This document shows, piece by piece, positions 11,336-21,876 of a stretch of DNA of 64,000 bases. Location: assembly GCA_905116865.2 (NCBI GenBank), contig CAJHNH020006669.1, forward strand, positions 122,501 to 186,500, given 5' to 3'. Position 1 is the first letter of the stretch. Every line of letters starts with the position of its first letter. This DNA comes from Candidula unifasciata (Eukaryota; Mollusca; Gastropoda; Stylommatophora; Geomitridae). The notes beneath the pieces are model-generated. The model was not told the DNA's origin, did no database searches, and was given only the letters and a program-made list of their open reading frames with translations. The translations under genes and the position numbers were made by a program.

Positions 11336-11989
11336 TAAAAAAAATTTAACCTTAAAATTTTTTTTTTTCTATTACTTTATCTTTAGGTTATAATTTTAAA
11401 GGTTTGGGAATACTTTAATGTAATGATGTGGATTACCTAATAATCATTTTGGGTTTTAATGGTTACTTCCCTTTTGATAGGTTTTACATTATTTCCCTTT
11501 GTCACATTACCAGTTATAAGTACCAATAAGTACCAAGTGGCTTAATGGGAAACAACCATTCAGGCACTCTCTTCCAAGTGCGGTAGTCCATATAGGCTCT
11601 GCGTATTAACCCCATGCCATCCCACAGTCTGTATAAAACAGAACAACAATTCTGGTACTCTCTTTCAAGTACTGAAGTCCATATCGGCTATGGAACAGAA
11701 ATGTAGAAAACCCGCAAAGTCCCACCCTCACCGTTGGACTCATGGCTACTGTCACTGGTTTACGTTTCAATTAGAAACATACGTTTCCCTATTTAGGATT
11801 TCGAACTCAATCCCTTGGATTATGTGGTGTAAATTACTCATTACTTTTCCGAAAAAGTATTATTATTCCCTTTCTATATCATAGTAATTACCCTATTACA
11901 TGTTATACGACCTATATTTTCACCAATAAATTTATCTAAACAACATATGCAATCATTATTAACCCTTATTTCAACATGTTGTAACATCT

Positions 11990-12033
11990 TCATTGTCATA
12001 ATCATCATCATTATTGTCATCATTATCATCGTT

Positions 12034-12065
<32 letters not shown>

Positions 12066-12130
12066 TGTTGTTGTCGTTATTAGCATTATTGTCATCATAT
12101 TCATCTCATCGTCATCATCATTCTCCTCAT
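11990..12130. repeat. (ATC/ATT)n microsatellite
   Basis: Imperfect trinucleotide repeat in the 3' part of the gypsy-like element. Open frames across it (poly-Met or poly-Ile) are artefacts. Confidence 0.95.
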
Positions 12131-12295
12131 TATAGTCACCATTGTCACACGTATATTGTTACTTACTTACAAATGTAACATACATAAAAATCATCAATTA
12201 AGCTATGTTTACATATTTCATTCATTCAACCATATTCTTTCCTGTAATTCAGGATTTCCCCAGGTAATACATACAATACAAAATTGAATCTATGT

Positions 12296-13110
12296 TTATA
12301 ATCTGGACATCACGTCGGGTAGATGGTTTTCAATGCCCTTAATGTGTTCTATCTTGAACTGAAATTGGGATAATAATAACGCCCATCTGTATACTCTTGC
12401 GTTATTTGTTGCATCCATTGTTAACAATTTTGTCAGGCCTAAGTTATCAGTCAGAATAATGAATTCCTTTCCTATCAAGAATTTTTGGAATTTTTTAAGG
12501 CTGATAACAAGAGCGAGAGCCTCTTTTTCAAAAGTACTGTATTTCTGTTGGGTGGAATTAAGTTTCTGTGAAAGATATAGAACCGGAAGAAGAGTACCGG
12601 AATGCCTTTGAGCCAACATCGCGGCTATGGTATGACCACTAGCGTCAGTTTGTAGGTAGAAAGTTTTAGATGGGTCCGGTTGTCTTAGTATTGGTGGAGT
12701 AGCAAATGAAGACTTGATTTTTTGTATGATTTTGTCATGAGTTTCTGTCCAATCCTTTTTTCTAAACTGGTCTTTTTTCAAAAGTTCCGATAGAGGGGCT
12801 GTTAGTTCTGCTAACTTAGGGATGAATTTGCCGTAATAATTTACAAGTCCTAATAGTGCCTGTAGTTGTTTCTTGGTCTTTGGTCTTTCAATTTTTAAAA
12901 TTTAGAAACAATTGTCTCGTCAGTCTGAATACTACCCTGGAACACTGTATGTCCTAAAAACTGGATTTGTGTGAAACAAAACTCTGATTTCGCTGGATTA
13001 ACAGTCAGATTTGCCTTTTGAATGTTGCTGAACACTTCTTTCAAGGTGTCTATGTGTTCCGGCAAAGTTTTTGTGTGTATGCAAATATCATCCATGTATG
13101 CTGTTACATT
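12296..13110 (-). pseudogene. Ty3/gypsy reverse transcriptase C-terminus and RNase H
   Basis: Starts inside the RT palm at AYMDDICIHTKTLPEH (the catalytic YxDD box) and continues through 'FCFTQIQFLGHTV' (thumb). After one frameshift near 12,890 it runs into the RNase H domain with TDASG, FEKEALAL and LTDNLGL, which supply the D-E-D residues. It ends 'GIENHLPDVMSRL'. The fingers and first palm motifs are absent, because the upstream sequence is an integrase fragment. It encodes no working polymerase. Confidence 0.85.
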
Positions 13111-13129
13111 ATTAATACCTGTTAATACC

Positions 13130-13310
13130 TTACATTTCTTGTAAAATACCTTTTCATCATGTTAACATGAAAAATTTTCAATTTCCCTTTATAATCAATT
13201 TCATCATCAACATTTGATACTTTTCTTACTACAGTGTAAGGGCCACGCCATTCGATATATAATTCAACTGAATCTTTTGGTAGAAACCCACTTTTGACCG
13301 GGTTCGAAGG
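13130..13310 (-). pseudogene. Integrase C-terminal fragment, misplaced
   Basis: Minus-strand translation contains 'LLPKDSVELYIEWRGPYTVV' then 'KLKIFHVNMMKRYF'. This is the typical end of a Ty3/gypsy integrase (GPY/F-type module followed by 'FH.NMLKRY'). It lies upstream of the RT remnant rather than downstream of RNase H, so the element has been rearranged or is a chimera of two copies. Confidence 0.75.
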
Positions 13311-13568
13311 CCATCAGTTTGGAACTCCTATTTGCAAACATTCGCTGCGTATGTTGCGTGGGCATCTGCCTTTTTGTACTTCCATGTTACTAATACATCA
13401 TTATGAAACACTATAATGGGTGGTTTCTAAATATTGTTATACCAGATACATGATAATTAATTCCGTGCTAATGTATATAGACACAATTAAAACTGTTTAA
13501 TTAAAGTGGACTGGTTAACCTAATATCACAATATATTAAAATAATCTGCTTGCTGTATGTGACTGCTG

Positions 13569-16010
13569 TTACCGACAAGTTGTATGTGTAATCACAGAAT
13601 GAGGAAAGTGTTTAGAATAAACCATGTGTAGAAGCAATAGTTTTAGTAGTAGCAATGCAAGTAGTGTAACACTTTTGAGAAATTGACAGCTTTTGATAAT
13701 CACCAAGACTTGTGAATTGAAGTTTTTCCGACTAGGATAATTAGTCACTAAAAGTTGCACTATTTGAATAGCATAGATAGTACAGAATAACTCTAAGTTC
13801 TTTGTCTGGAATGTTGTCAAAATAATCTGCAATATAATTAAAATGAAGTGTAGTATCCACATCCAACCATGTGTGTAATGTGATGTACCATTTTGCTGTT
13901 TCTGTACATGGTGTTTCTTTTGTGATATGTCATGATACTTTTTTGTTAACATATCGTATCGCTTCCTTGTTTCAGGACCCAGCGATTTGCAATATTTTTT
14001 ACAACAATCACAGAGAATAGGATGTTTCATTTGATACCTGTCTACACTGTGTTTTGTTTCTGTGTTTTGAGTGTTTTCAGTTACCGTTGTTTTTGTAATC
14101 ACACACTTTTTTCTGCTAAGCTTAGTTTCTGTCTTTGTATGCTGTTTATTCTTGCACACTTCGCTTTCATTCATTTCACTTTTCTTTTTTCTGTGTTGGG
14201 CTTTGTTACGACTGCTACTCTTCTTGCTTCTTTCTTCCATACTTTCTGATCCATTCTTTGTCCTTTTTCTTCTGTTTGTATTTTCATTTTTCCTTTCACT
14301 CTCCAAGCTTTCTCTGACACATTCTTCTTTGGGGTATGGAGTGTTAACTTTTGCATCCTCACTCTCACTTGGGTTGGCACTCTCACTGGGATTTGGAGGG
14401 TTGTCTTTCGTAACCTTACTCTCACTCACATTACAGCATTCTTTGGGATATGGGGAGTTGTCTTCCGTACTTTCATTCTGACAATACTTTGGAATATTTT
14501 TTTGTTCCCAAGCTACAATGTCCCTGTCGTTTACTGTTCTTAAATCTTCCCTGTTTCCCAAAATCAAATCAGCACAAGGGGATGGTAATACTGCAACAGT
14601 TATGAACTTTTCTAAGTATGGTGTTTTAACAAACACGTTAGCAAGTCGATATCTTTCGATGCTACCACCAAAGGTACGACAATTGATGTATTTGTCTGTT
14701 AAATCTTCTGGTCTAATCAGTCTTTGATGCACTCCGGAAATAGATGCACCAGTGTCCCTAAGGAGTGATATGGTTTGCCCATGGATCTGACCTTTTTGAA
14801 ATTTCAGAGTACCGTGGCCGTGTGTTGCCAGATTAGCGTTCTGAATGGGTATCAGGTGTCCACACGGTAGGTTGCCTTCCTTATGGAATTTAGAACATAT
14901 TTTACATTCTTCTTCTGTTTCGTACATGGTAGCTGAATTGGCTTCAGCTGAATCGCTTTCTGACTCATCATCTGATGTTACACATACTACATGTGCCTCC
15001 TTGAATCGTTTTATAGCAGGACAGTTACGTCTGGTGTGCAAATAACATCCACAAATATAACATTTTACTGCATTTTCATACCTCTTTAACTTGTTTTTTC
15101 TATGAGCAATCACCTGTTCGATTCTTTCATTAAATAGTGGGCTTTTATCACAAGGTGCGTCGTCACCATGTCTATCGTGACAGTGGTTGCAATTGATGGT
15201 CTTTACCTCTTTCTTGCCATATCTAAAGTTTTTGTTCTGAAATTTCTGTTGGTATGGTTTTGCATAGGCTGCTGCTCCCACTTCTATCAAATCAGAACTT
15301 GATAGCACGAAGATATCAGGGTGTGCTGCAAAATAATTTTCACCTACTTCTTCTAAAGAATCTAAATTTGTTGGCTTATTTTCCTTTAGGAAAGTTGCCA
15401 TTGGCTGTGGAAGAGATTCTAACATTTTACATCTTAACAACAAATCAACCAATAACTTATAGTCATTTTTTACATTGGCTGCTTCAACCCATTTTTGGAA
15501 TATGTTCTGCACTTCTGACAGATAGTCTGCAAATGTTTGACTACTTTTTGGTCTCAAATCGTTGAACTGTTTTCGGTAGCCAGCTTCGTGCAGGTTGTAA
15601 TGCTTCATTAACCTTTCTTTGATATAGTTGTAATCTAGTCTTTTGGTTTCCGGAATTGTTTCCAGAATCTTCAAAGGTTCAAATGCCAGGTGTTTTTGAA
15701 AGATTAAAGCGTAGTCTTGCAATGGGACGTTATGCATGTGCATACCTAGTTCGAAATTGGCTATATACGCTCCGATGTCGTCTTCCTTGCAGTAATTTCG
15801 GACTATTCCTGCATATTTTTTGAATTTGTTTTCTTCTGCTTTGATTCTCTCTTTTTCTATGGCTGCTTCTCTTTTTGACTCATTTTTGTTCTGATCTGAG
15901 TTTCTGCTTTTTCTTTGTCCGCTTGTATTTGTGCCTCTAACCTCTGTTTTTCCAGCTGTAATTTTTTTCTCCTCAATCTCTTTTTTTTGTAGTAGTTCCA
16001 TCTGTTTCAA
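13569..16010 (-). CDS. Gag-protease ORF of the gypsy-like element
   Basis: An 813-codon uninterrupted frame. It starts in mid-frame (first codon TTG), so the true start is the ATG at 16,316 after frameshifts. Residues about 1-60 are a charged coiled coil. About 65-235 form a capsid-like region ('LMKHYNLHEAGYRKQFNDLR', 'FADYLSEVQNIFQKWVEAA'). A CCHC zinc knuckle, CYICGCYLHTRRNC, is at about 317-330. A retropepsin-type protease with RDTGAS is at about 418, with 'LILGN' downstream. The last 300 residues are a Lys/Ser/Glu-rich linker, a CxxCxxxC-like cluster ('CDCCKKYC') and two hydrophobic stretches. It would assemble particles and process Gag. That this frame stays open while pol is wrecked is odd. 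Confidence 0.85.
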   Translation of the reverse strand: MKQMELLQKKEIEEKKITAGKTEVRGTNTSGQRKSRNSDQNKNESKREAAIEKERIKAEENKFKKYAGIVRNYCKEDDIGAYIANFELGMHMHNVPLQDYALIFQKHLAFEPLKILETIPETKRLDYNYIKERLMKHYNLHEAGYRKQFNDLRPKSSQTFADYLSEVQNIFQKWVEAANVKNDYKLLVDLLLRCKMLESLPQPMATFLKENKPTNLDSLEEVGENYFAAHPDIFVLSSSDLIEVGAAAYAKPYQQKFQNKNFRYGKKEVKTINCNHCHDRHGDDAPCDKSPLFNERIEQVIAHRKNKLKRYENAVKCYICGCYLHTRRNCPAIKRFKEAHVVCVTSDDESESDSAEANSATMYETEEECKICSKFHKEGNLPCGHLIPIQNANLATHGHGTLKFQKGQIHGQTISLLRDTGASISGVHQRLIRPEDLTDKYINCRTFGGSIERYRLANVFVKTPYLEKFITVAVLPSPCADLILGNREDLRTVNDRDIVAWEQKNIPKYCQNESTEDNSPYPKECCNVSESKVTKDNPPNPSESANPSESEDAKVNTPYPKEECVRESLESERKNENTNRRKRTKNGSESMEERSKKSSSRNKAQHRKKKSEMNESEVCKNKQHTKTETKLSRKKCVITKTTVTENTQNTETKHSVDRYQMKHPILCDCCKKYCKSLGPETRKRYDMLTKKYHDISQKKHHVQKQQNGTSHYTHGWMWILHFILIILQIILTTFQTKNLELFCTIYAIQIVQLLVTNYPSRKNFNSQVLVIIKSCQFLKSVTLLALLLLKLLLLHMVYSKHFPHSVITHTTCR

Positions 16011-16058
16011 TTCAGCCTCTTTTACTGCTTCTTTCTCTTTGAGTTACGTAGTTCGTGT

Positions 16059-16316
16059 TCACGCACAAGTCTGCGTTCTTCTCGTTCTTCTGCTGCTTTT
16101 CTTAATTGTTCTTCTTGTTTCTTCTGCTGCTCTTCTTTTTTCTCTTTTGTTCTTCTTTTTCTTCTGCTGCTCTTTCTTTTTTTTTGTTCTTCTTTTCTTC
16201 TGCTCTTCTTTTCTCTTTTCCTCTTCTACCTTCTCTTTATGTTTTTCATCCACATACTTCCTTAACTCGTCGCCCTGAAGGCCCAATTCTTTACCAATGG
16301 CTACCCATTCCGCCAT
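16059..16316 (-). CDS. Gag N-terminal leader (frameshifted from the main ORF)
   Basis: From ATG at 16,316 it encodes MAEWVAIGKELGLQGDELRK followed by a Lys/Glu-rich coiled coil. This is the usual N-terminus of this molluscan/cnidarian gypsy gag type. It falls out of frame near 16,060-16,130. The reading continues in the 813-codon ORF after one or two frameshifts. Confidence 0.75.
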   Translation of the reverse strand: MAEWVAIGKELGLQGDELRKYVDEKHKEKVEEEKRKEEQKKRRTKKKKEQQKKKKNKREKRRAAEETRRTIKKSSRRTRRTQTCA

Positions 16317-17088
16317 TTTTGACTTGTAGATGTATACAATATTCCTGTACAAATATAACAATTTCAAATGCGTTCACAAATATTACGCTTAATAGCAATA
16401 CAATCACAACCAACAAAATCAATATGTGATATATAATCACTATGTTTAGCTGAGTAGTTTTTTTACCTACTCAGAACAATAATATCAACTATGAACTTAA
16501 TTATTCAACTTTAAAAAAAAAAAATTACTATGGCTCCTATCGAGCTAAGACACAGTCTATTCTACGGATCCTTCTTTTCGCTATAGCACACTTCTCGGCT
16601 GTACGGAAATATATTGAACGAGTCTCTTGTAGATCGTGTCGTGCAATTGAATCTTCCGGTTGGTAATGTCACTTCATTAATTGGCCACTACCCGTCTGAA
16701 TTCATATTGTGGTTCATCATGGAAGTAGTGTACTTTTTTGAAAAATAGCGGCACTCGTCTATAAGTTGAACATGGGTGTCAATCTGAATAATTCATGGAA
16801 ACTGACTGTCTGTTCTAAAGACTTGAAGGAACTCACAGAAAACTGTTCTGCACGTGTACTTGTTCTACCTGTGCTACGGATGTTCGTTTAGCGGTGTTCC
16901 GCTAGCTGCATGTTAGATCGGATATGTGGATATAAGTCGGCTGTCCGCTTGACCAATGTCACTCAGCTAGATGCCTTGTCTTAACACACTTACGTTATGT
17001 TAGCATGTTTAGTGATCACTGTACTTGGTGGCTGTTGCCCTTTGCAACTACTGTTTCAAACACTGGACTGATTGATGACTAATTTGAT

Positions 17089-17286
17089 GTTGTAATACAC
17101 AGTATAGTTGTTACGATCACACTGTAACAATACGCAGTATAATTGTTACGATCACACTGTAACAATGTGTAGTATAGCTGTTACGATCACACTGTAATAA
17201 TACGCGGCATAGTTGTTATTATGATGCCACTGTAACGATACGTGGTATAGACACTTTGTTATGATGATGATACTGTAACGATAACT
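17089..17286. repeat. 37-bp tandem repeat in the gypsy leader
   Basis: About five units with the core 'gttacgatcacactgtaa'. The last two units are diverged. Confidence 0.85.
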
Positions 17287-17379
17287 AATTTCGACACGTT
17301 ACCCAGTGGCGAATTTGGCCATCCTTACACAGGAAAAACTGTACTTGAAATTTCTACACATTTTCTTGAGGTAAATTTC

Positions 17380-17720
17380 GACACAGCAACTGGTGTTACC
17401 ACGGATGATGGCTGTATAGCGGCCTTGACCCAGTCCCCCACTTACGTCAACTCTGCAGCCCCGCTTTGAGCTTTGAAGTTTAACTGGTCCAACTGGCCGG
17501 GTTTTTGGTCACTACACTGACCATGTTTGTCGTTGCTTGTTCTGAACAAATAAATTTTGACTAACAACTGCTGTTACCTCAGACGATTACTGGAAATCGA
17601 CCTTGACACAGAACGCCACTTACATTGACTGTTCAGCTCCGTTATTAGCTGTCGAGTTCAATTGGTCCAATCCGCTGTGTTTTCAGTGATGTTCCGGTTA
17701 TCTTCTGTCGTTGTTTTTTG
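17380..17720. repeat. Tandem duplication of about 185 bp
   Basis: Two diverged copies start about 17,380 and 17,562. They share 'aactg.tgttacc', 'ttgac.cag', 'ttcaa.tggtccaa' and 'tgtcgttg.tt'. It sits between the gag start and the 5' LTR remnant. Confidence 0.65.
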
Positions 17721-17774
17721 TCCCGGATGTGTCCGTTTTAGAGCCTCCACTTGTAATGTGCTCATCTAGGGGCA

Positions 17775-17882
17775 TGTATTGTTTACATTGCTTTCAGACG
17801 AACAGTGAGTTGAAACGACACAGCATGAACGAATATTGAGTTCTTTGCTTTTATTCGTTGAATCGCCAGTTATCGCAAACAT
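17775..17882 (-). repeat. Truncated 5' LTR of the gypsy-like element
   Basis: 108 bp identical to 10,768-10,875. The remaining roughly 440 bp of LTR are missing, and Helitron body sequence follows. Because of the truncation no target duplication can be paired. Confidence 0.7.
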
Positions 17883-18334
17883 GTTTGCTGTACCACGATC
17901 TACTCTTTGTATTAAAGAAGGCGTTGGCTGCACGTAACTCGCCGGCGAATGGTTGAAGTCCTGCGTTCTGACTACGGCGCATGCGCAATTACTAACGTGG
18001 CTATAATTAGATGTCACTAACAATTTAAATTTTAGTTTCGAATACTTTTGCTTAAATTGTCGCAAACTATCTCTAACAATGACAGGTTGAATTTCTAACC
18101 ATGATGGGTGAACATCCGGTATCAAAACAAACATATCCTGAAAATTTCAGCTAAATCGGTTAATTAGTTTCCGAGTCTATAGCTCATAAACAAACACACA
18201 AACATTAATTTTTATATATAGAGATAAGAGTTCTGGCGGATCTGGTAGTCTGGTAGTCTTAGTTTTAGCTTCATAGCAAACGGGTCACCCCATCTTTGCT
18301 CTGGTCCTGTGCCAACGAATAACACACAGAAAAA

Positions 18335-18385
18335 AAAATATATGGAACGCTTCACGAATTTGCGTGTCATCCTTGCGCAGGGGCC

Positions 18386-18425
<40 letters not shown>

Positions 18426-18441
18426 ACTGCGTGAACAGTAC
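18335..18441 (-). ncRNA. U6 spliceosomal snRNA gene or retro-copy
   Basis: The minus strand contains the conserved U6 core in order: acatatactaaaattggaac, 'gatacagagaagattagcatgg' (holding the ACAGAGA box and AGC triad), 'ccctgcgcaaggatgacacg' and 'aaattcgtgaagcgttcca', followed by a T-run terminator. The 5' stem differs from the common form but still pairs (GTACT with AGTAC). A TATA-like element lies 17-25 bp upstream, a little closer than is usual for U6. U6 pseudogenes are abundant, so activity is uncertain. Confidence 0.85.
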
Positions 18442-18610
18442 ACTAGAGGAATACAATATTTATAAACCAAAAAAATATGTATTAAAAAGCGCTAGACAAT
18501 ATAGTAAGTTTTAAACAAAAGAATGTATACCAGAGGAGCACTAGAGGATACATTAATTGTTAACTAATAGAATATATACAAAAAGAACACTAGAGGATAC
18601 AATAATGTTT
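18441..18610. repeat. AT-rich tandem repeat, right flank of the Helitron region
   Basis: Units resemble 9,910-10,095: 'aacaaaagaatgtatac', 'cactagaggatac' and 'attaattgtt'. Confidence 0.6.
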
Positions 18611-19645
18611 ACCAACATTGTATTACTAGTGCAAAGAGAGGACATAAAAAGCAAAGAGAAAAGGAAACAGACCAAAAAAAATACAGAAATCAAATGTCTA
18701 CGACAAATTTTAAATGTCGAAGACTCAAGATCAGAAATGATGATATCAGGAAACTATTTATGATGCATCAACTACTCTACTTCCTATTAACATGTAAGCT
18801 CAAATCGTTCAGACCTGTGTAGAAACTACTACAAAATACACCACAGAGAGCCATCCCAGACATAACCGAATGAAGCTAGAGGCTTTGTTCGCAAGCTATG
18901 TAAAGATGGAATATTCAAGGCCGTGAATTACAACATCAGCGTAGCACAAACAAAGGCTCGCACTACTAATGGCTCCTTAGAAACTGGCATGATCTAGAGA
19001 ACTGAAAGCGAAAATAGGTCTCCCCTCCCCCCACCCTTCCCACCCATTGAAAAAAGAAAATAAGCTCACCTGAGACTGTCTTTTGTGCATTTAAAGAACG
19101 ACTGACATAATAAAGTGGTGCATGTGGCTAGAATGTTTGTCACGGACTGACTGGGTTCCTTCTTTCAGGCTAAAACCTGAACATCTGACGCCAATGCCAC
19201 TCGAAGTGCTGTAAAGATGCCATTTCCCAACAGCAGATCTGAGACAACCCATTTAATCTCTTGGAAAGTTACAGAACGAATCAGTGAAATAAGAACAGGC
19301 ATCACTGTACTGGTATCATACCCATACATCATATATCACCTTCCACAGTATCCAACTAAGAGTTTCCAGACTTGTGTGTGTGTGCATGTGTGTGTGTGTC
19401 AATTGCCACCTTTTTTAAAGTGCAATTGTCATTTTTACTCCTACGCGCTGAAAACCACATCAAATCCGGCGCTGAAAACTACACAAATACCCAGACAGCC
19501 TTTATTACGCACTCTTTACAATAAAGTAACAAGATCTGAAGCCCCGGCCAGGTTGTCATCCTGCTCTTTCCCCCGCAAGTGTCCTGACAGCAGTTATATA
19601 ATGGTTATATCATGAATTACAGCATATGTTTATGTGTCATATATT
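18611..19645. other. Intron sequence with a faint LINE remnant
   Basis: About 18,830-19,015 resembles 5,120-5,350 ('ggccgtgaatt..a.catcagcgta..acaaaggctc'), a probable LINE 3' end. The rest is unassigned. A 132-codon open frame at 19,217-19,615 has no domain. Confidence 0.35.
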
Positions 19646-19649
19646 TCAG

Positions 19650-19995
19650 GCCATTCTCAGCATCTCTTATACAGGAGGAACTACCGACACGGCAGCAGCG
19701 CTTCAGCTGGCAAGACAGGCTGCCTTCGCCACCAGCAACGGAGCTCGTCCAGGGCTCCCTAAGATAGTCATTGTGTGCACAGATAGCCAGTCCAACGATC
19801 CTAATGCAACAGCAATAGAAGCTGCAAACCTAAAGAATTCCAATGTATTGGTTATTTCAATTGGAATCGGTGTCTCAGTAAACAAAGAGGAATTGGAGAC
19901 TATTGCAACTTTTCCGGCTTATGTCTTTGAAGTCATCGATTATAACCAGCTTCTGTCCATTGTCTATGACTACACTAAGATGATCTGTGACGAAG
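19650..19995 (+). CDS. VWA-domain exon 2
   Basis: Acceptor ttcag ends at 19,649 and the donor is aag|gtattt at 19,996. The exon encodes 115 residues plus one base: 'AILSISYTGGTTDTAAALQL' (the second MIDAS loop, Thr present), 'KIVIVCTDSQSNDP' (the third MIDAS loop, Asp present), 'VLVISIGIGV', and ends 'DYTKMICDE'. It enters at a codon boundary, exactly as the exon at 7,476-7,690 leaves, giving a complete VWA fold of about 186 residues across a 12-kb intron. It leaves in phase 1, matching the CBM14 exon at 21,877. Only the first MIDAS aspartate is missing, so divalent metal binding may be weak. Confidence 0.88.
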
Positions 19996-19999
19996 GTAT

Positions 20000-20615
20000 T
20001 TTTCTTTTTTTTTAAAATTTTTAATTATAGGAGAAATATTGTTATTGTTCTGGTATTCAAGTAAATTTTGTAGGACAAGCTAAATGTTGCCATCAGGAAG
20101 CGAGGACGTACAAACAAATCATAACTATCTGGAGACAATCGTGCAGCGAGAGGTGACCAGGGAATATGGCCGATTTTCAAAAATCAAAAGAAAAACACAT
20201 CTTACATTTAGTCAGACAAATGCTTTTGTCATCAAAATTGTATCTCTGCTCTAATTACCAAGATGGGACGGAGTATTTATGGAAATGTCCTAAGGTTGGA
20301 ATGTCTGTTCCTAACTCTCTTTAGCTTAAGTCAACTCATGCCATCTTTAGATTGAGTTACTATTAATCAGTTCGTGTACCGATTACACGTCCATACTATG
20401 ACACATTGTGTTCAGAATCGTCCTCAGTGTATCTTTCTACAAATCATTCCAGCAGTTACCACATGTGCCAGTTTTTATCTTAGCACAACAAAGCCAACAT
20501 TGATGACTGCATCTCTCTGAGGTTTGAAATATGTTATTTATTGATCTTAGTATTTTGATTTCTTGTTTGGAGTATAGGCTCCTGTTTGATTTTTTCCCCC
20601 ACGATAGGTCCAATA
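20000..20615. other. Unassigned intron sequence
   Basis: I recognise no gene. A Cys-containing minus-strand open frame of 61 codons at 20,437-20,622 has no identifiable domain. Confidence 0.35.
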
Positions 20616-20619
20616 AATA

Positions 20620-21095
20620 CAACGGCCTCTTCCCTATCCTATAACTGTCGATATGAGTGGTTGTTGAATCTATCCCATTTTGTGCTCATCATGCCCTTTA
20701 TACATCCGTTTTTGAATGCATTCAACTCTATTGCCATGTCTTTAGTAGTTTTCCAACTTTCACTAGCATATATGACAATTCAATACCATTAGAAGTTTTC
20801 CAACTTTCACTAGCATATATGAGAATTCAAAACCATTAGAAGTTTTCCAACTTTCACTAGCATATATGACAATTCAATACCATTAGAAGTTTTCCAACTT
20901 TCACTAGCATATATGACAATTCAATACCATTAGAAGTTTTCCAACTTTCACTAGCATATATGACAATTCAATACCATTAGAAGTGAAGATAAGTAACTTA
21001 GTCTTCCGGTTCCGACATTGATAGGGAATGGACCACGGTTGAGAACTTGGCTTATGGTAACAGTTCTCGTCACCGTTTTGCCTCCAGTTTCGATG
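20620..21095 (-). pseudogene. RTE-like LINE fragment containing a minisatellite
   Basis: Minus-strand translation gives 'KLLIFTSNGIEL', then 'YASESWKTTKDMAIELNAFK'. These align with 'KLKIFNSNVKSVLLYGAEIW' and 'RTTKAITNKLQTFIN' of the LINE at 36,795. A 47-bp segment of the coding region has been amplified in tandem (20,747-20,981), splitting the motif. Confidence 0.65.
20747..20981. repeat. 47-bp minisatellite, five units
   Basis: Five nearly identical units start agttttccaactttcactag at 20,747, 20,794, 20,841, 20,888 and 20,935. They arise from LINE coding sequence. Confidence 0.95.
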
Positions 21096-21099
21096 TTGC

Positions 21100-21870
21100 A
21101 AGATTGTGGAAGTTCGGTTTGCAACCGGAGCTACTGAGTTTAGTGCTTGCTCCTGGTGGCACTACGAGCTGATTATCGATTATTGACATGTGGAGAATGG
21201 TCTGAAAAAGTTTTAATCTACTCGCTCAGCATGTCGTCGAATGAAGTTGATTTTCAGCGATGACGCCTGGTCTTGCAGTGTTTTTAAGGAGGTGTGCACC
21301 TAATGGTTTGCCAGATCAAAACGTATGTGTTTTGCTGACTGAGAACTCTATGTATGGTCTAGGCATTCACTTGAAGTATCCAGCGTATCTGACTTAGTTT
21401 GTCAATGGAATCACTGGCATAGGCGGTTGAGCAATTATGGGCCAAGCTTGTTTGCTGTGATGCCGGAACCGTAACGACTAACTAACATAGGAGCACCATT
21501 ATAGTGTTAAGCAAACCCCTTTCCCTCCCCACCCCCTTTTCTCTATCTTCCTGGCGATACTAACTGAGTTAGTGAGGTAGCATGCACTGGAAAAAAGTAT
21601 GTGTCTCCAGCTATATTATTGCTTTGATCACTGTCATGACATCCATGGTCAGACTACAGCACCAGGATCTTGCTTCACAATTCTAACTCCAGCCTGCGCC
21701 ATAAAAGCCCAAGAGCTTCTCACATGGCGAATTACTGACCAATCTGTGTAAATGACAGCATCCCTTTGTAGTGAATTTTCGAAAATCATGTGATTTGTTT
21801 AAAGTTAAAGTTTCACAATTAGATGTTTTAAATTAGCCGGTTGTGTTAGTCAAAGGTTTGCCTACCCTGA
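21100..21870. other. Unassigned intron sequence
   Basis: I see no recognisable element between the LINE fragment and the CBM14 exon. Confidence 0.35.
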
Positions 21871-21876
21871 TTTCAG

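Larger units (their letters stand above)
10768..17882 (-). mobile_element. Rearranged Ty3/gypsy-like LTR retrotransposon
   Basis: Minus-strand order (high to low coordinate): 5' LTR remnant 17,775-17,882; leader with tandem repeats; gag N-terminus 16,316; gag-protease ORF to 13,569; an integrase C-terminal fragment 13,310-13,130; RT/RNase H 13,110-12,296; polypurine tract 11,335-11,317; 3' LTR 11,316-10,768. Integrase normally follows RNase H, so the pol region has been scrambled and its integrase core lost. It is nested in a Helitron. The left LTR's first 108 bp are identical to the right LTR remnant. Confidence 0.75.
10096..18224 (-). mobile_element. Non-autonomous Helitron with a nested LTR element
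   Basis: The minus strand begins TCTCTATATATAAAAATTA and ends ...GCCGGGTACAGCTAG. These are the 5' TC and 3' CTAG termini typical of Helitrons, inserted between A and T (flanking bases 18,225 and 10,095). A short palindrome (gcca..tggc) lies just inside the 3' end. Removing the nested gypsy-like element leaves about 1 kb with no Rep/helicase gene, so it is non-autonomous. The 5' end has the familiar inner sequence 'gaaactaattaaccgattt'. Confidence 0.7.

Noticed and set aside
12296..13110. Functional reverse transcriptase/RNase H
   Set aside because: The N-terminal RT half is missing and a frameshift lies near 12,890.
14071..14481. Plus-strand hydrophobic ORF of 136 codons
   Set aside because: It is the antisense shadow of the Lys/Ser/Glu-rich part of the gag-protease ORF.
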